From Pyxidicoccus parkwaysis (lineage in GTDB: Bacteria > Myxococcota > Myxococcia > Myxococcales > Myxococcaceae), in NCBI RefSeq assembly GCF_017301735.1, contig NZ_CP071090.1, positions 9,290,001-9,354,000 of the forward strand: a stretch of DNA of 64,000 nucleotides. The letters run 5' to 3'. A program made the position numbers and the translations under genes. Below are positions 35,903 through 44,364 of the stretch, piece by piece. Every line of letters starts with the position of its first letter. Positions within the stretch are counted from its first letter, which is position 1. The notes under the pieces were generated by a model. It saw only the letters and a program-made list of their open reading frames with translations. It did not search any database and had not been told where the DNA came from.

Positions 35903-36808
35903 TCACCGCACCACCCAGAACCACCCCAGCGCAGTAGCGAACGACAGCGGAATCCCCACGCCGACCATGAGCACGGCAAGCTCCGGGTCCAGCTCATGCT
36001 CGGCGGCGAGAATCGCCGCGCTCACCATGGGCGCCATCGCGGACTGGAGCACCGTGGCCTGCACCACCATCGGCGCCAGCCCCGGCGCCGCCAACAACCC
36101 CAGCGCCACCAGTCCCGGAACCAGCAACAACTTGTACGACAGCCCCAGCGCCAGCGCCGGAATACGGTGACTCACCCCCGTGAGCCGAAGCTGCAACCCC
36201 ACCGAGAACAACGCCAACGGCGTGAGCAGCGAGCCCAGCCGCTCCAGCACCGTGTCCACCCAGACAGGGAAGCCCCACGGCCGCAGTGCCAATGACACCA
36301 CCAGCGCGACGAACGGAGGAAACGTCGCCACCTTCCGCGCGAGCACGCTCCACGGCAGTTCCTTCTCCGCGCTCGCACGTGTCGCGGCAACCGTCGCCAG
36401 CGTGGACAGCACCAGGAACGAGCCGAGCTGGTCCGCCACCACCGCCACCGCGAGCCCACCCTGTCCCAGCAGCGCCTCCGCCATGGGCAGACCGACAAAG
36501 GCCGTGTTGCCCAGTCCCGCCGTCAACACCAGCGCCGTCACCGAATGCCGAGACAATCCCAGCCGTGGCCCCAGCAGCCGGAAGAACGGACCCGCCGCGA
36601 GGAAGTACAGCCACGGCACCACCGCGGCCACGATGAGCGACGGCACGAACTCCAGCCGGTGCATCACCCGCAGCACCAGCGCTGGCAGCGCCACGTACAG
36701 GATGAACGTGTTGAACGCGCCCGCCGCGCCAGGTGCGAACTTCCCGCTGTGCCTCGCCAGCACGCCGAGCAGCAGGCACGTCCCCAGCAACCCGATGACC
36801 ACACTCAT
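35903..36808 (-). CDS. AEC family transporter (auxin efflux carrier-like permease)
   Basis: The 301-residue product has about ten membrane helices in two halves of five. An N-terminal VVIGLLGTCLLLGVLARHSG is followed by GAAGAFNTFILYVALPALVLR, and later blocks include LVLTAGLGNTAFVGLPM and MSAAILAAEHELDPELA near the end. AEC carriers move organic acids or amino acids across the inner membrane. Its ATG overlaps the stop of the LysR gene (ATGA, 36805-36808), so transporter and regulator are translated together. Confidence 0.9.
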   Translation of the reverse strand: MSVVIGLLGTCLLLGVLARHSGKFAPGAAGAFNTFILYVALPALVLRVMHRLEFVPSLIVAAVVPWLYFLAAGPFFRLLGPRLGLSRHSVTALVLTAGLGNTAFVGLPMAEALLGQGGLAVAVVADQLGSFLVLSTLATVAATRASAEKELPWSVLARKVATFPPFVALVVSLALRPWGFPVWVDTVLERLGSLLTPLALFSVGLQLRLTGVSHRIPALALGLSYKLLLVPGLVALGLLAAPGLAPMVVQATVLQSAMAPMVSAAILAAEHELDPELAVLMVGVGIPLSFATALGWFWVVR

Positions 36809-37812
36809 GACGTCCGTGCCTTCTTTCGCCGCGCCTGTCCCCGATGAGCGCGCGACGCCGCGGGCCTCACCCGGGTCTCCGAATCACCCGCCGTGCTCGA
36901 CCCCAGCGCCGAGACGAGCCCACCGCCCGCCAGCAACGGCCGCTCGCGCTGGATGACCTCCGAGAAGAAGTCCATCACCGCCCGCACACGCGCGTTCTGC
37001 TGCAGGTCCGGATGCACCACCAGCCAGATGTCCCGCTTCAGCGCCGCCACCGGAGGCATCAACCTGCGCAACCCCGGCGACGTGTCCCCGGAGAAGCACG
37101 GCATCAACCCCAACCCCACACCGGCCTGCGCCGCCGCCACCACCGAGAGCAGCGAATTGCACCGCACCACCACGCGCGCGGACGTGGCCACCTCGCCCAT
37201 CCACCGCGCCTCCGGCCACTTCGCCGCCGCGTCCGCGTAGCCGATGACGTCATGCCCCGCGAAGCCCACCGCCGGGTCCGGCAGCCCGCGCCGAGCGAGA
37301 TACCCCTCCGACGCATAGAGGGAAATCGCAATCTCCCCCGCCTTGCGAGCCACCAGCGACGCCTCCTTCGGCCGCGTCAGCCGCACCGCCACATCCGCCT
37401 CGCGCCGCGCCAAATCCAGCGCGCCATAGTCCGTGAGGAACTGCACCTCGATGCCCGGGTGCCGCTCGCGAAACGGCCCGAAGCGCGGCAGCAGGTGATT
37501 CACGGCGAAGGCCTCCGTCGTCGTCACCCGCACCACGCCCTCCAGCCGCGCGTCCTCGCCGCCCGCCCGGCGCTCCACCGCGAGCACCGACGCCTCCATC
37601 TCCTCCACCGTGCCGCGGATGCCCTGCCCCGCCGCCGTCAGCACGAAGCGCCCCGGCGTCCTGTCGAACAGCCGCGTCCCCAGCTCCTCCTCGAGCACCG
37701 TCAGCCGGCGCCCCACCGTCGTCGCGTCCACCTTCAGCGCGCGGGACGCAGCCGCGAGCGTCCCCTCGCGGGAGACGGCCAGGAAGTAGCGCAGGTCATT
37801 CCAGTCCGGCAT
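36805..37812 (-). CDS. LysR family transcriptional regulator
   Basis: The 335-residue product starts MPDWNDLRYFLAVSREG, followed by the winged HTH (LAAASRALKVDATTVGRRLT) typical of LysR proteins, then a substrate-binding domain with ALDLARREADVAVRLTRP and a GVGLGLMPCF effector-domain end. The tail after about residue 295 is basic and low-complexity. The start at 37812 has AGGGCG upstream; the longer frame to 37884 is out of family. It overlaps and precedes the AEC transporter and is divergent from the lipoprotein at 37935. It probably regulates this operon in response to the transported acid. Confidence 0.9.
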   Translation of the reverse strand: MPDWNDLRYFLAVSREGTLAAASRALKVDATTVGRRLTVLEEELGTRLFDRTPGRFVLTAAGQGIRGTVEEMEASVLAVERRAGGEDARLEGVVRVTTTEAFAVNHLLPRFGPFRERHPGIEVQFLTDYGALDLARREADVAVRLTRPKEASLVARKAGEIAISLYASEGYLARRGLPDPAVGFAGHDVIGYADAAAKWPEARWMGEVATSARVVVRCNSLLSVVAAAQAGVGLGLMPCFSGDTSPGLRRLMPPVAALKRDIWLVVHPDLQQNARVRAVMDFFSEVIQRERPLLAGGGLVSALGSSTAGDSETRVRPAASRAHRGQARRKKARTS

Positions 37813-37934
37813 GGCGCCCTGCAAGATTGCAGGCCCACCCGGCAAACTCCAGCGTTTCCGCATGGCCGTCTCCAGGGCATTCATGTCGTCACCAACAGCC
37901 GCGTGAAGCGGCCCACGCCCCAGGGAGCACCGCC

Positions 37935-38531
37935 ATGAATGCCACCACCCGCCTTGCCCTCACCCTCGCCACGCTCACCACCGCCGCGTGCGGTGGCGCG
38001 AAGACGGCCGTGAAGCCGCAGGACCTCGCCGGCCGCTGGGACAGCGCCACCTGCGAGGCCATCCCCAACGGCGACGGCACCAACAGCTACATCCAGCGCC
38101 ACTTCCAGCTCACCGAGGAGAACTGGACGCTCAACCTGGATGCCTTTGGCGACGCGCAATGCCAGACGAAGCTCTTCACCGCGCGCGTCGTCGGCCCCTA
38201 CGCGCTGGAGCGCGACTCGGAGAAGGTGCCCGGCGCCACCGAGGGCAACTTCACCTTCGGCGAGCGCTTCCTCACCGCGCACGTGCAGCCGCTCGCGGAC
38301 GCCTTCACCCAGTCCGGCTGCGGCACCGGCGCGTGGAAGGTGGGCACCGAGCAGGCCGTCCCCGGCGCCTGCCTCTTCTTCAAGCCCATCGCCCAGTGCG
38401 GCACGGACCATGACGTGGTGAAGGTGGACGGCAACAAGCTCTTCTTCGGCCAGCGCCCCGCGGACAATGACATGTGCACCCCGGACAAGCGCCCGCAGGC
38501 CCTGGCGGAATTGCCTGTCGTCAAGGGCTGA
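37935..38531 (+). CDS. APCDD1-like lipoprotein
   Basis: The 198-residue product has a signal peptide ending TLTTAACGG (Cys lipidation near residue 19). The mature part follows the APCDD1 pattern: LAGRWDSATCEAIPN, then RHFQLTEENWTLNLDAFGD, QCQTKLFTARVVGPYAL, VPGATEGNFTFGERFLTAHV and CGTGAWKVGTEQAVPGAC. Eukaryotic APCDD1 is a lipid-binding Wnt inhibitor; the bacterial role is unknown. Five or six Cys fit the extracellular disulphide pattern. GGGAGC precedes the ATG. It is divergent from the LysR gene. Confidence 0.65.
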   Translation: MNATTRLALTLATLTTAACGGAKTAVKPQDLAGRWDSATCEAIPNGDGTNSYIQRHFQLTEENWTLNLDAFGDAQCQTKLFTARVVGPYALERDSEKVPGATEGNFTFGERFLTAHVQPLADAFTQSGCGTGAWKVGTEQAVPGACLFFKPIAQCGTDHDVVKVDGNKLFFGQRPADNDMCTPDKRPQALAELPVVKG

Positions 38532-38618
38532 TGCCCGCGCGCCGCAATCCCGTTGCACAACGGGCGTCAGGGGAGCGGGGGTCGGGTCGACTGTGCCAGA
38601 CTCTCTCTCCGAGCGGAC

Positions 38619-40439
38619 ATGTCGACTCCGGACGCCAAAGAGACCCTGGATGCCCACCCACCCGATGCGCCTCCCGGGAAGGAGGCGGCGGAGCGGCTCT
38701 ACCTGTTGGTGTTCGAGGGGGACTCGAGCTCGCTCCGTCCCCTGCCGCGCCACGGCGACCTCGTGATTGGCCGTGGCAGCACGGCGGACCTCCGCGTGCA
38801 GGACGCCTCGGTGAGCCGGCACCACGCGCGGGTGAGCGTGACGGAGGGCGTGGCGCGCATCATCGACCTCGAAAGCCACAACGGCGTCCGCGTCAACGGC
38901 GTCCGCGTGGAAGGCGCCCAGCCCCTGCGCAACGGCGACGTGGTGATGCTGGGCGACGTCACCCTGGTCCTCAACTGCGAGGCCCGCCCCCGCGCCACCC
39001 ATCCGCTGCTGGACGTCAATGCCTTCCATTCCCGGCTGGCCGACGAGCTGGAGCGCGTGGTCCGCTACGAGCGCACCGTGGGCGTCGTCGCGCTGGAGCT
39101 CGGCCCCTTCACGGCGCCTCTCGCGGACCTCGTGCTCGCGGCGAGCCACGGCGGCCTGCGGCGGATGGACGTCGTGGGACAGCAGGGGCCGGGACAGCTC
39201 GTCATCCTCCTGCCGGAGCTGACGCGCGACGAGGCGGAGGACTCCGCGCGGCAGCTCGTCGAGACGCTGCGGCCCTTCGCGCCCGAAGCACGCGCGGGCC
39301 TGGCGACGGCGCCACGGGACGGCATGGACGCGGACGCGCTCATCTCCGCCGCGCGGACCGCGGCGCTCTCGGCGCCCACCGGGAGCGTGAGCCTCAGCGG
39401 CCCCAACCTCTACCGGCTGGAGCTGGGCGAGCGCACCGTCATCGTCGCGGACGCCGCCATGGTGCGCATCTACGAGCAGCTCCGACGGCTGGCCTCCAGC
39501 TCGCTCGCCGTCCTCATCCACGGCGAGACGGGCACCGGCAAGGAGAACGCCGCCTGGGCCGTGCACCACTGGTCTCGCCGCGCGCAAGGTCCCTTCCTCG
39601 CGGTCAACTGCGCGACGCTCGTCGAGGCGCTGGCGGAGAGCACGCTGTTCGGCCACGAGCGCGGTGCCTTCTCCGGCGCGGCGTCCACCCAGGCCGGCCT
39701 GTTCGAGAAGGCCCACGGAGGCACGCTCTTCCTCGACGAGGTGGCCGAGTTGTCCCTCGCGGTGCAGGCCAAGCTGCTGCGCGCGCTGGACCAGAAGCGC
39801 ATCACCCGGCTGGGAGACTCGCGAGAGCGGCCGGTGGACGTGCGCATCGTCGCCGCCACCCACCGCCTCCTCGCCAACGAGGTGAAGGCCGGCCGCTTCC
39901 GCGAGGACCTCTTCTTCCGCCTCTCCACCGCCGTGGTGCTGCTGCCGCCCCTGCGCAACCGGCCGCGCGAGATTCCCCTGCTGGCGCGCGCCTTCCTCGA
40001 AGAGGCCTGCGCCCGCGATGGCCGGCCGCCGCTCGACATCTCCGCCGCCGCCATGGAGTTGCTGTGCGCGTTCCACTGGGAAGGCAACGTGCGCCAGTTG
40101 AAGGGCGTCATGGACCGCGCCGCCGCCATGGCAGACGGCCCCGTGCTGGAGCCCTCGCACCTGCCGGACTCGCTCCAGTGGCAGGAGTCCGACGACGCGG
40201 AGCCGTCCGCACCTCGCAAGGAGGCGGAGCCTGAAACCCGGGCGTCCCCGGCGCCACGCACGTTCCGGCCCATCGCCGAGGAGCTTCGGGAGCTGGAGCG
40301 GCAGCGGATGCAGGAGGCGCTGGAAGCCACGGGCGGGGTGCAGAAACACGCGGCGCGGCTCATCGGCATGCCGCTGCGCACCTTCGCGCTCAAATACAAA
40401 CAATACAGCCTGTCCCGCTGGAGCCGGCCCGCGTCATGA
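38619..40439 (+). CDS. FHA-domain sigma-54-dependent transcriptional activator
   Basis: The 606-residue product starts with an FHA domain (about residues 27-115: VIGRGSTADLRVQD, SVSRHHARVSV, SHNGVRVNG), which binds phosphothreonine. A degenerate receiver-like middle is followed by an AAA+ domain with Walker A GETGTGKEN, the sigma-54 loop GAFSGA (usual form GAFTGA) and Walker B GGTLFLDEV, and a C-terminal Fis-type HTH (QKHAARLIGMPLRTFALKY). It activates sigma-54 promoters when its FHA partner is phosphorylated. Its stop overlaps the ATG of the downstream kinase, the natural phosphorylating partner. The ATG at 38619 is preferred to 38553 because FHA follows closely. Confidence 0.93.
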   Translation: MSTPDAKETLDAHPPDAPPGKEAAERLYLLVFEGDSSSLRPLPRHGDLVIGRGSTADLRVQDASVSRHHARVSVTEGVARIIDLESHNGVRVNGVRVEGAQPLRNGDVVMLGDVTLVLNCEARPRATHPLLDVNAFHSRLADELERVVRYERTVGVVALELGPFTAPLADLVLAASHGGLRRMDVVGQQGPGQLVILLPELTRDEAEDSARQLVETLRPFAPEARAGLATAPRDGMDADALISAARTAALSAPTGSVSLSGPNLYRLELGERTVIVADAAMVRIYEQLRRLASSSLAVLIHGETGTGKENAAWAVHHWSRRAQGPFLAVNCATLVEALAESTLFGHERGAFSGAASTQAGLFEKAHGGTLFLDEVAELSLAVQAKLLRALDQKRITRLGDSRERPVDVRIVAATHRLLANEVKAGRFREDLFFRLSTAVVLLPPLRNRPREIPLLARAFLEEACARDGRPPLDISAAAMELLCAFHWEGNVRQLKGVMDRAAAMADGPVLEPSHLPDSLQWQESDDAEPSAPRKEAEPETRASPAPRTFRPIAEELRELERQRMQEALEATGGVQKHAARLIGMPLRTFALKYKQYSLSRWSRPAS

Positions 40440-43400
40440 CCGCGCCGGCCTCCACCGCTCCATGGCAACCGCCCACGGACTTCGAGGAGTACCACCTCCT
40501 GGAGCCACTGGGCCGGGGAGCCATGGGCGAGGTGTATCTGGCGCGGGACATGTTGTTGGACCGGCTGGTGGCGGTGAAGTTCATCGCGGGCCTCTCGCCG
40601 AAGGACGGCCAGCGCGAGCGGTTCCGCAACGAGGCGCGCGCCATCGCCCGGGTGCAGCACCCCAACGTGGTGGGCATCTACCGCGTCGGTGAGGTGCTCC
40701 GCCGTCCGTACCTCGTCTCCGAGTTCGTGCGCGGGCAGAGCCTCGACAAGCTCTCCGTCCCTCTGCCGTGGACGCGCGTGCTCACGATAGGCATTGGCAT
40801 CGCGCGGGGGCTCGCGGCCGCGCACCGGCGCGGCGTGGTGCATCGCGACCTCAAGCCCGCCAACGCCATGCTGGCGGAGGATGGTGAGACGAAGCTGCTC
40901 GACTTCGGCGTGGCCAAGCTCCTCGACGCTGCGGCGGGGCTGACGGAAGCTCCGCGCACTCCCGCTCTCGAAGCCCTGCGCCCGCTGCCGGGCGATGAGG
41001 CCCTCGAGGCGAGCACCGCGGACCTCGTGCGGACCGCCGACTCGACGCCTCCCACGGCGGACCCGGCCGTGCCTCAACCTCCGGGCGCACCGGGCCTCAA
41101 GACGGGTCTGGTGGGCACGCCCAGCTACATGGCGCCGGAGACGTGGCGCGGCGCTCCTGCCTCTCCGCGCGGCGACGTCTATTCCTTCGGGGTGATGCTC
41201 TACGAACTGTGCAGCGGCGTGCTGCCGTTCCGCGCCGACACCGTCCAGGTCCTGCGGGAACTGGTGCTTCAGGGACCCTACCGTCCGCTCGCGGAGGCCG
41301 CGCCCCAGGTGGACCCCGCCTTCGCCGCCATCATCGACCGGTGTCTCTCGCGTGAGCCGTCCGCGCGCTATGCCTCGGGTGATGCGCTCCGCGAGGCACT
41401 GGAAGCGCTGCGCGAGAGCACGGGCGACGCGGCCCCTTCCAACGAGCCGCCCTACCCTGGACTGCACGCCTTCAGCGAGAGGAACCGCGCCACCTTCTCC
41501 GGCCGCGCCGCCGACATCCGCGCGCTGCTGGACCGGTTGCGCGCGGAGCCGCTGGTGCTGGTAGCGGGTGACTCGGGCGTGGGGAAGTCCTCGCTGTGCC
41601 GCGCGGGTGTGCTGCCTCGCGTGGCCGAGGGCGCGCTGGGCTTCGGTGCATGGAGGACGTGCGAGGTGCTGCCGGGCCGGCATCCGCTCTCGTCGCTCGC
41701 GGCGGCGCTGGCGCCCTTCACCGGCGGAGACGAGGCCACGCTGCTGTCCGAGCTGCGCGAGGCGCCGGCGGAGCTGGGACGACGGGTGCGCGCGGGCAGT
41801 GAGTCGCGCGGCGTGCTCGTGCTCGTGGACCAGTTGGAGGAATTGCTCACCCTCGCCTCGCCCGAGGACGCGGAGCGCTTCGCCGTCGCGCTGGAGTCGC
41901 TCGCGGGCGGCGGCCCGAAGCTGCGCGTGCTGGCCACCGCGCGCGGCGACTTCCTCGCGCGGCTGGCGTCACTGCCCGGACTGGGCGAGGTGCTCTCCGG
42001 CGGTGGGCTGTACCTCCTGCAGCGCCTCACGCCGGAGGGACTGAGAGAGGCCGTCGTCGCTCCCGCGCGCGGCCAGGGCTTCGCCTTCGAGTCGGAGACA
42101 CTCGTCGAGACGCTGGTGAAGGCGGGAGGCGGAGACGGAGGCTTGCCACTGCTCCAGTTCGCCCTGGCGGAGCTGTGGGAGCACCGTGACTCCGCGCGCC
42201 GCGTGATTCCCGCGTCGGCGCTGGTGGCGCTCGGAGGAGTGGACGGTGCGCTGGCCCGTCACGCGGACGGTGTGCTGTCCACGCTGCTCCCGGCGGAGCG
42301 GAGCGCGGCGCGGCGGCTGCTCCTCCGACTGGTGACGGCGGAGGGCACGCGCGAGCGGCGCACGCGCGCGGAGCTGCTCGGCGACCCGGGCCATGAGGAG
42401 CGCCATGCCCGCGCGGCGCTGGAGGCACTGGTACACGGCCGACTCGTGGTGGCGCGCGAGGCCGCGGGCGAGGAAGCCGGCGCGGGCACCTACGAGCTCG
42501 CGCATGAGGCGCTGCTGGTGGGCTGGGACACGCTGCGCGGCTGGCTCGCGGGAGATGTGGAGCAGCGCGTGCTGCACCAGCGGCTGGAAAGGTCCTGCAC
42601 GGAGTGGCAGCGGCTGGGACGCTCGGAGGACCTGCTGTGGCGAGGCCCGCAACTCACCGAGGCGGAGCGCCTGCCGCCGGAGGCGCTGGGCGAAGTGGAA
42701 CGCGCGTTCCTCCGTGAGTCTCGCCGTCTGTTGGCGCGGCGGCGCATCACCCGAGTCGCCGCCGTGCTCTCCCTGCCCCTCGTCACCGCGGCCGTGTACG
42801 GCGGCATCCGGCTCCAGGAACTGCGCGCACGTGAACATGACATCGCCCAGTCCGTGGCCGTGGCAGAGCAGGCGGTGACCCAGGCACGCCAGGAGCAGGA
42901 GCGCGCGGCGACACTGCGACGTGACGCCTTCGCGGCCTTCGACACCGGCCACAAGCAGGAGGCAGAGGCGACGTGGGCCGACGCGCTGTCATCGGCCGAC
43001 AAGGTGGAGCGCGCCTACGGCGAGGCCAGCACCGCGCTGGACACCGCGCTGCGGAGGGACTTCGGCCACGCGGACGTGCGCCGCCGCTTCGCCGAGGTTC
43101 TCTTCGAGCGTATCCAGCTCGCCGAGCAACTGCGCCGCCCCGCGCTGCACACGGAGTTGCTCCAACGTCTCGCCAGCGTGGACGACACCGGAGACGTCCA
43201 GCGCCGGCTCCAGGCACCGGCACGATTGGATTTGGAGAGCACTCCCTCCGGAGCCACCGTGCGCGTGGAGCGAGTGCTTCAAGCAGAAGGCAGGCAGCGC
43301 TGGTCTCCACCGGAAGCCCTAGGGACGACGCCTCTGCGCGGAGCCTCGCTGCCTCCCGGCTCGTATCGCCTGACGCTCCAGCTACCGGACCGTCCGCCCG

Positions 43401-44287
43401 TCCTCTACCCGGTGCTGCTGGAGCGCGGAGAGCAGCACACGGCCCGGCTCACGCTGCCCGCCGCCGTCCCCGACGGCTACGTGTACGTGCCACCAGGGCG
43501 CTTCCTCTACGGCAGCGCGGACGAAGAGGCCATCCGCCGCAACCTGGTGCTGGCCCAGCCGCTCCATGCGCTCACGACGGAGGGCTATCTCATCGGTCGC
43601 ACCGAGGTCACCTTCGGCGAGTGGCTCGCCTTCCTTCGCACGCTCCCGTCCGCCGAGCGGAACGAGCGCCGGCCCCACGGCACCAACTACTTCGGCGGCA
43701 TCGACGTCGTGGAACTGGCGGATGGCCGCTGGGAGTTCCGCATGGAGCGGCCGGGGCACGTCTACCGCGCCCGCGAAGGCGAGCGCGTCCACTACCCCGA
43801 GCGCGAACGCCGCGCCGACCCGGACTGGCTGCGCTTCCCCGTGTCCGGAATCTCTTGGGGAGATGCGCAGGCCTACGTCGCGTGGTTGGACAAGACGGGC
43901 CGGCTGCCCGGAGCCCGCCTGTGCGACGACCGCGAGTGGGAGCGCGCGGCACGTGGCGCGGACGGGCGCACCTTCCCTCATGGTGACCGGCTCGAACCGG
44001 ACGACGCCAACTTCGACGCGACGTATGGACGGAAGTCCCTCGCCTTCGGCCCCGACGAGGTCGGCTCGCATCCCGCCTCCGACAGCCCCTTCGGCGCCTC
44101 GGACTTCGCGGGCAACGTGTGGGAGTGGATGCGCTCGGTGACGTCGCCGGACATGCCCACGTATGGCGGCGGCGGCTTCTACCAGGACATGTTCACCGCT
44201 CGCAGCCTCAACCACGGCGACGGCGAGCCACGGCTGCGCAATCCCTTCATCGGGCTGCGCGTCTGCGCTCCGGCCCCGCCGCGCTGA
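40436..44287 (+). CDS. Ser/Thr kinase with nSTAND NTPase and SUMF1/FGE-like domain
   Basis: The 1283-residue product is a three-part membrane kinase. A canonical Hanks kinase (residues about 20-300) has GRGAMGEVYLAR, Lys48 in VAVKF, HRDLKPAN (136-143) and DFG (156-158). An NTPase follows with Walker A in VAGDSGVGKSSLCRAG (near 377-386) and Walker B VLVLVDQLEELL. A membrane helix lies near 770-790 (VAAVLSLPLVTAAVYGG). The C-terminal periplasmic FGE/SUMF1-like domain (about 1010-1283) has YVPPGRFLYGS, EVTFGEWLAF, LCDDREWERAARG, GNVWEWM. The Cys pair of true FGE is not evident, so it is probably a binding module. It is translationally coupled to the FHA regulator. Confidence 0.93.
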   Translation: MTAPASTAPWQPPTDFEEYHLLEPLGRGAMGEVYLARDMLLDRLVAVKFIAGLSPKDGQRERFRNEARAIARVQHPNVVGIYRVGEVLRRPYLVSEFVRGQSLDKLSVPLPWTRVLTIGIGIARGLAAAHRRGVVHRDLKPANAMLAEDGETKLLDFGVAKLLDAAAGLTEAPRTPALEALRPLPGDEALEASTADLVRTADSTPPTADPAVPQPPGAPGLKTGLVGTPSYMAPETWRGAPASPRGDVYSFGVMLYELCSGVLPFRADTVQVLRELVLQGPYRPLAEAAPQVDPAFAAIIDRCLSREPSARYASGDALREALEALRESTGDAAPSNEPPYPGLHAFSERNRATFSGRAADIRALLDRLRAEPLVLVAGDSGVGKSSLCRAGVLPRVAEGALGFGAWRTCEVLPGRHPLSSLAAALAPFTGGDEATLLSELREAPAELGRRVRAGSESRGVLVLVDQLEELLTLASPEDAERFAVALESLAGGGPKLRVLATARGDFLARLASLPGLGEVLSGGGLYLLQRLTPEGLREAVVAPARGQGFAFESETLVETLVKAGGGDGGLPLLQFALAELWEHRDSARRVIPASALVALGGVDGALARHADGVLSTLLPAERSAARRLLLRLVTAEGTRERRTRAELLGDPGHEERHARAALEALVHGRLVVAREAAGEEAGAGTYELAHEALLVGWDTLRGWLAGDVEQRVLHQRLERSCTEWQRLGRSEDLLWRGPQLTEAERLPPEALGEVERAFLRESRRLLARRRITRVAAVLSLPLVTAAVYGGIRLQELRAREHDIAQSVAVAEQAVTQARQEQERAATLRRDAFAAFDTGHKQEAEATWADALSSADKVERAYGEASTALDTALRRDFGHADVRRRFAEVLFERIQLAEQLRRPALHTELLQRLASVDDTGDVQRRLQAPARLDLESTPSGATVRVERVLQAEGRQRWSPPEALGTTPLRGASLPPGSYRLTLQLPDRPPVLYPVLLERGEQHTARLTLPAAVPDGYVYVPPGRFLYGSADEEAIRRNLVLAQPLHALTTEGYLIGRTEVTFGEWLAFLRTLPSAERNERRPHGTNYFGGIDVVELADGRWEFRMERPGHVYRAREGERVHYPERERRADPDWLRFPVSGISWGDAQAYVAWLDKTGRLPGARLCDDREWERAARGADGRTFPHGDRLEPDDANFDATYGRKSLAFGPDEVGSHPASDSPFGASDFAGNVWEWMRSVTSPDMPTYGGGGFYQDMFTARSLNHGDGEPRLRNPFIGLRVCAPAPPR

Positions 44288-44364
44288 GCCCCGCGTCCGT
44301 TGGCAGGCTTCCTGCTTTGGAGCGGGTCAGGCAGCGTCGGACGCTGCACGCAAGGAGAACATCG

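Noticed and set aside
43471..44287. Active formylglycine-generating enzyme
   Set aside because: The domain is FGE-like but the catalytic Cys pair is not evident; treated as a binding module.
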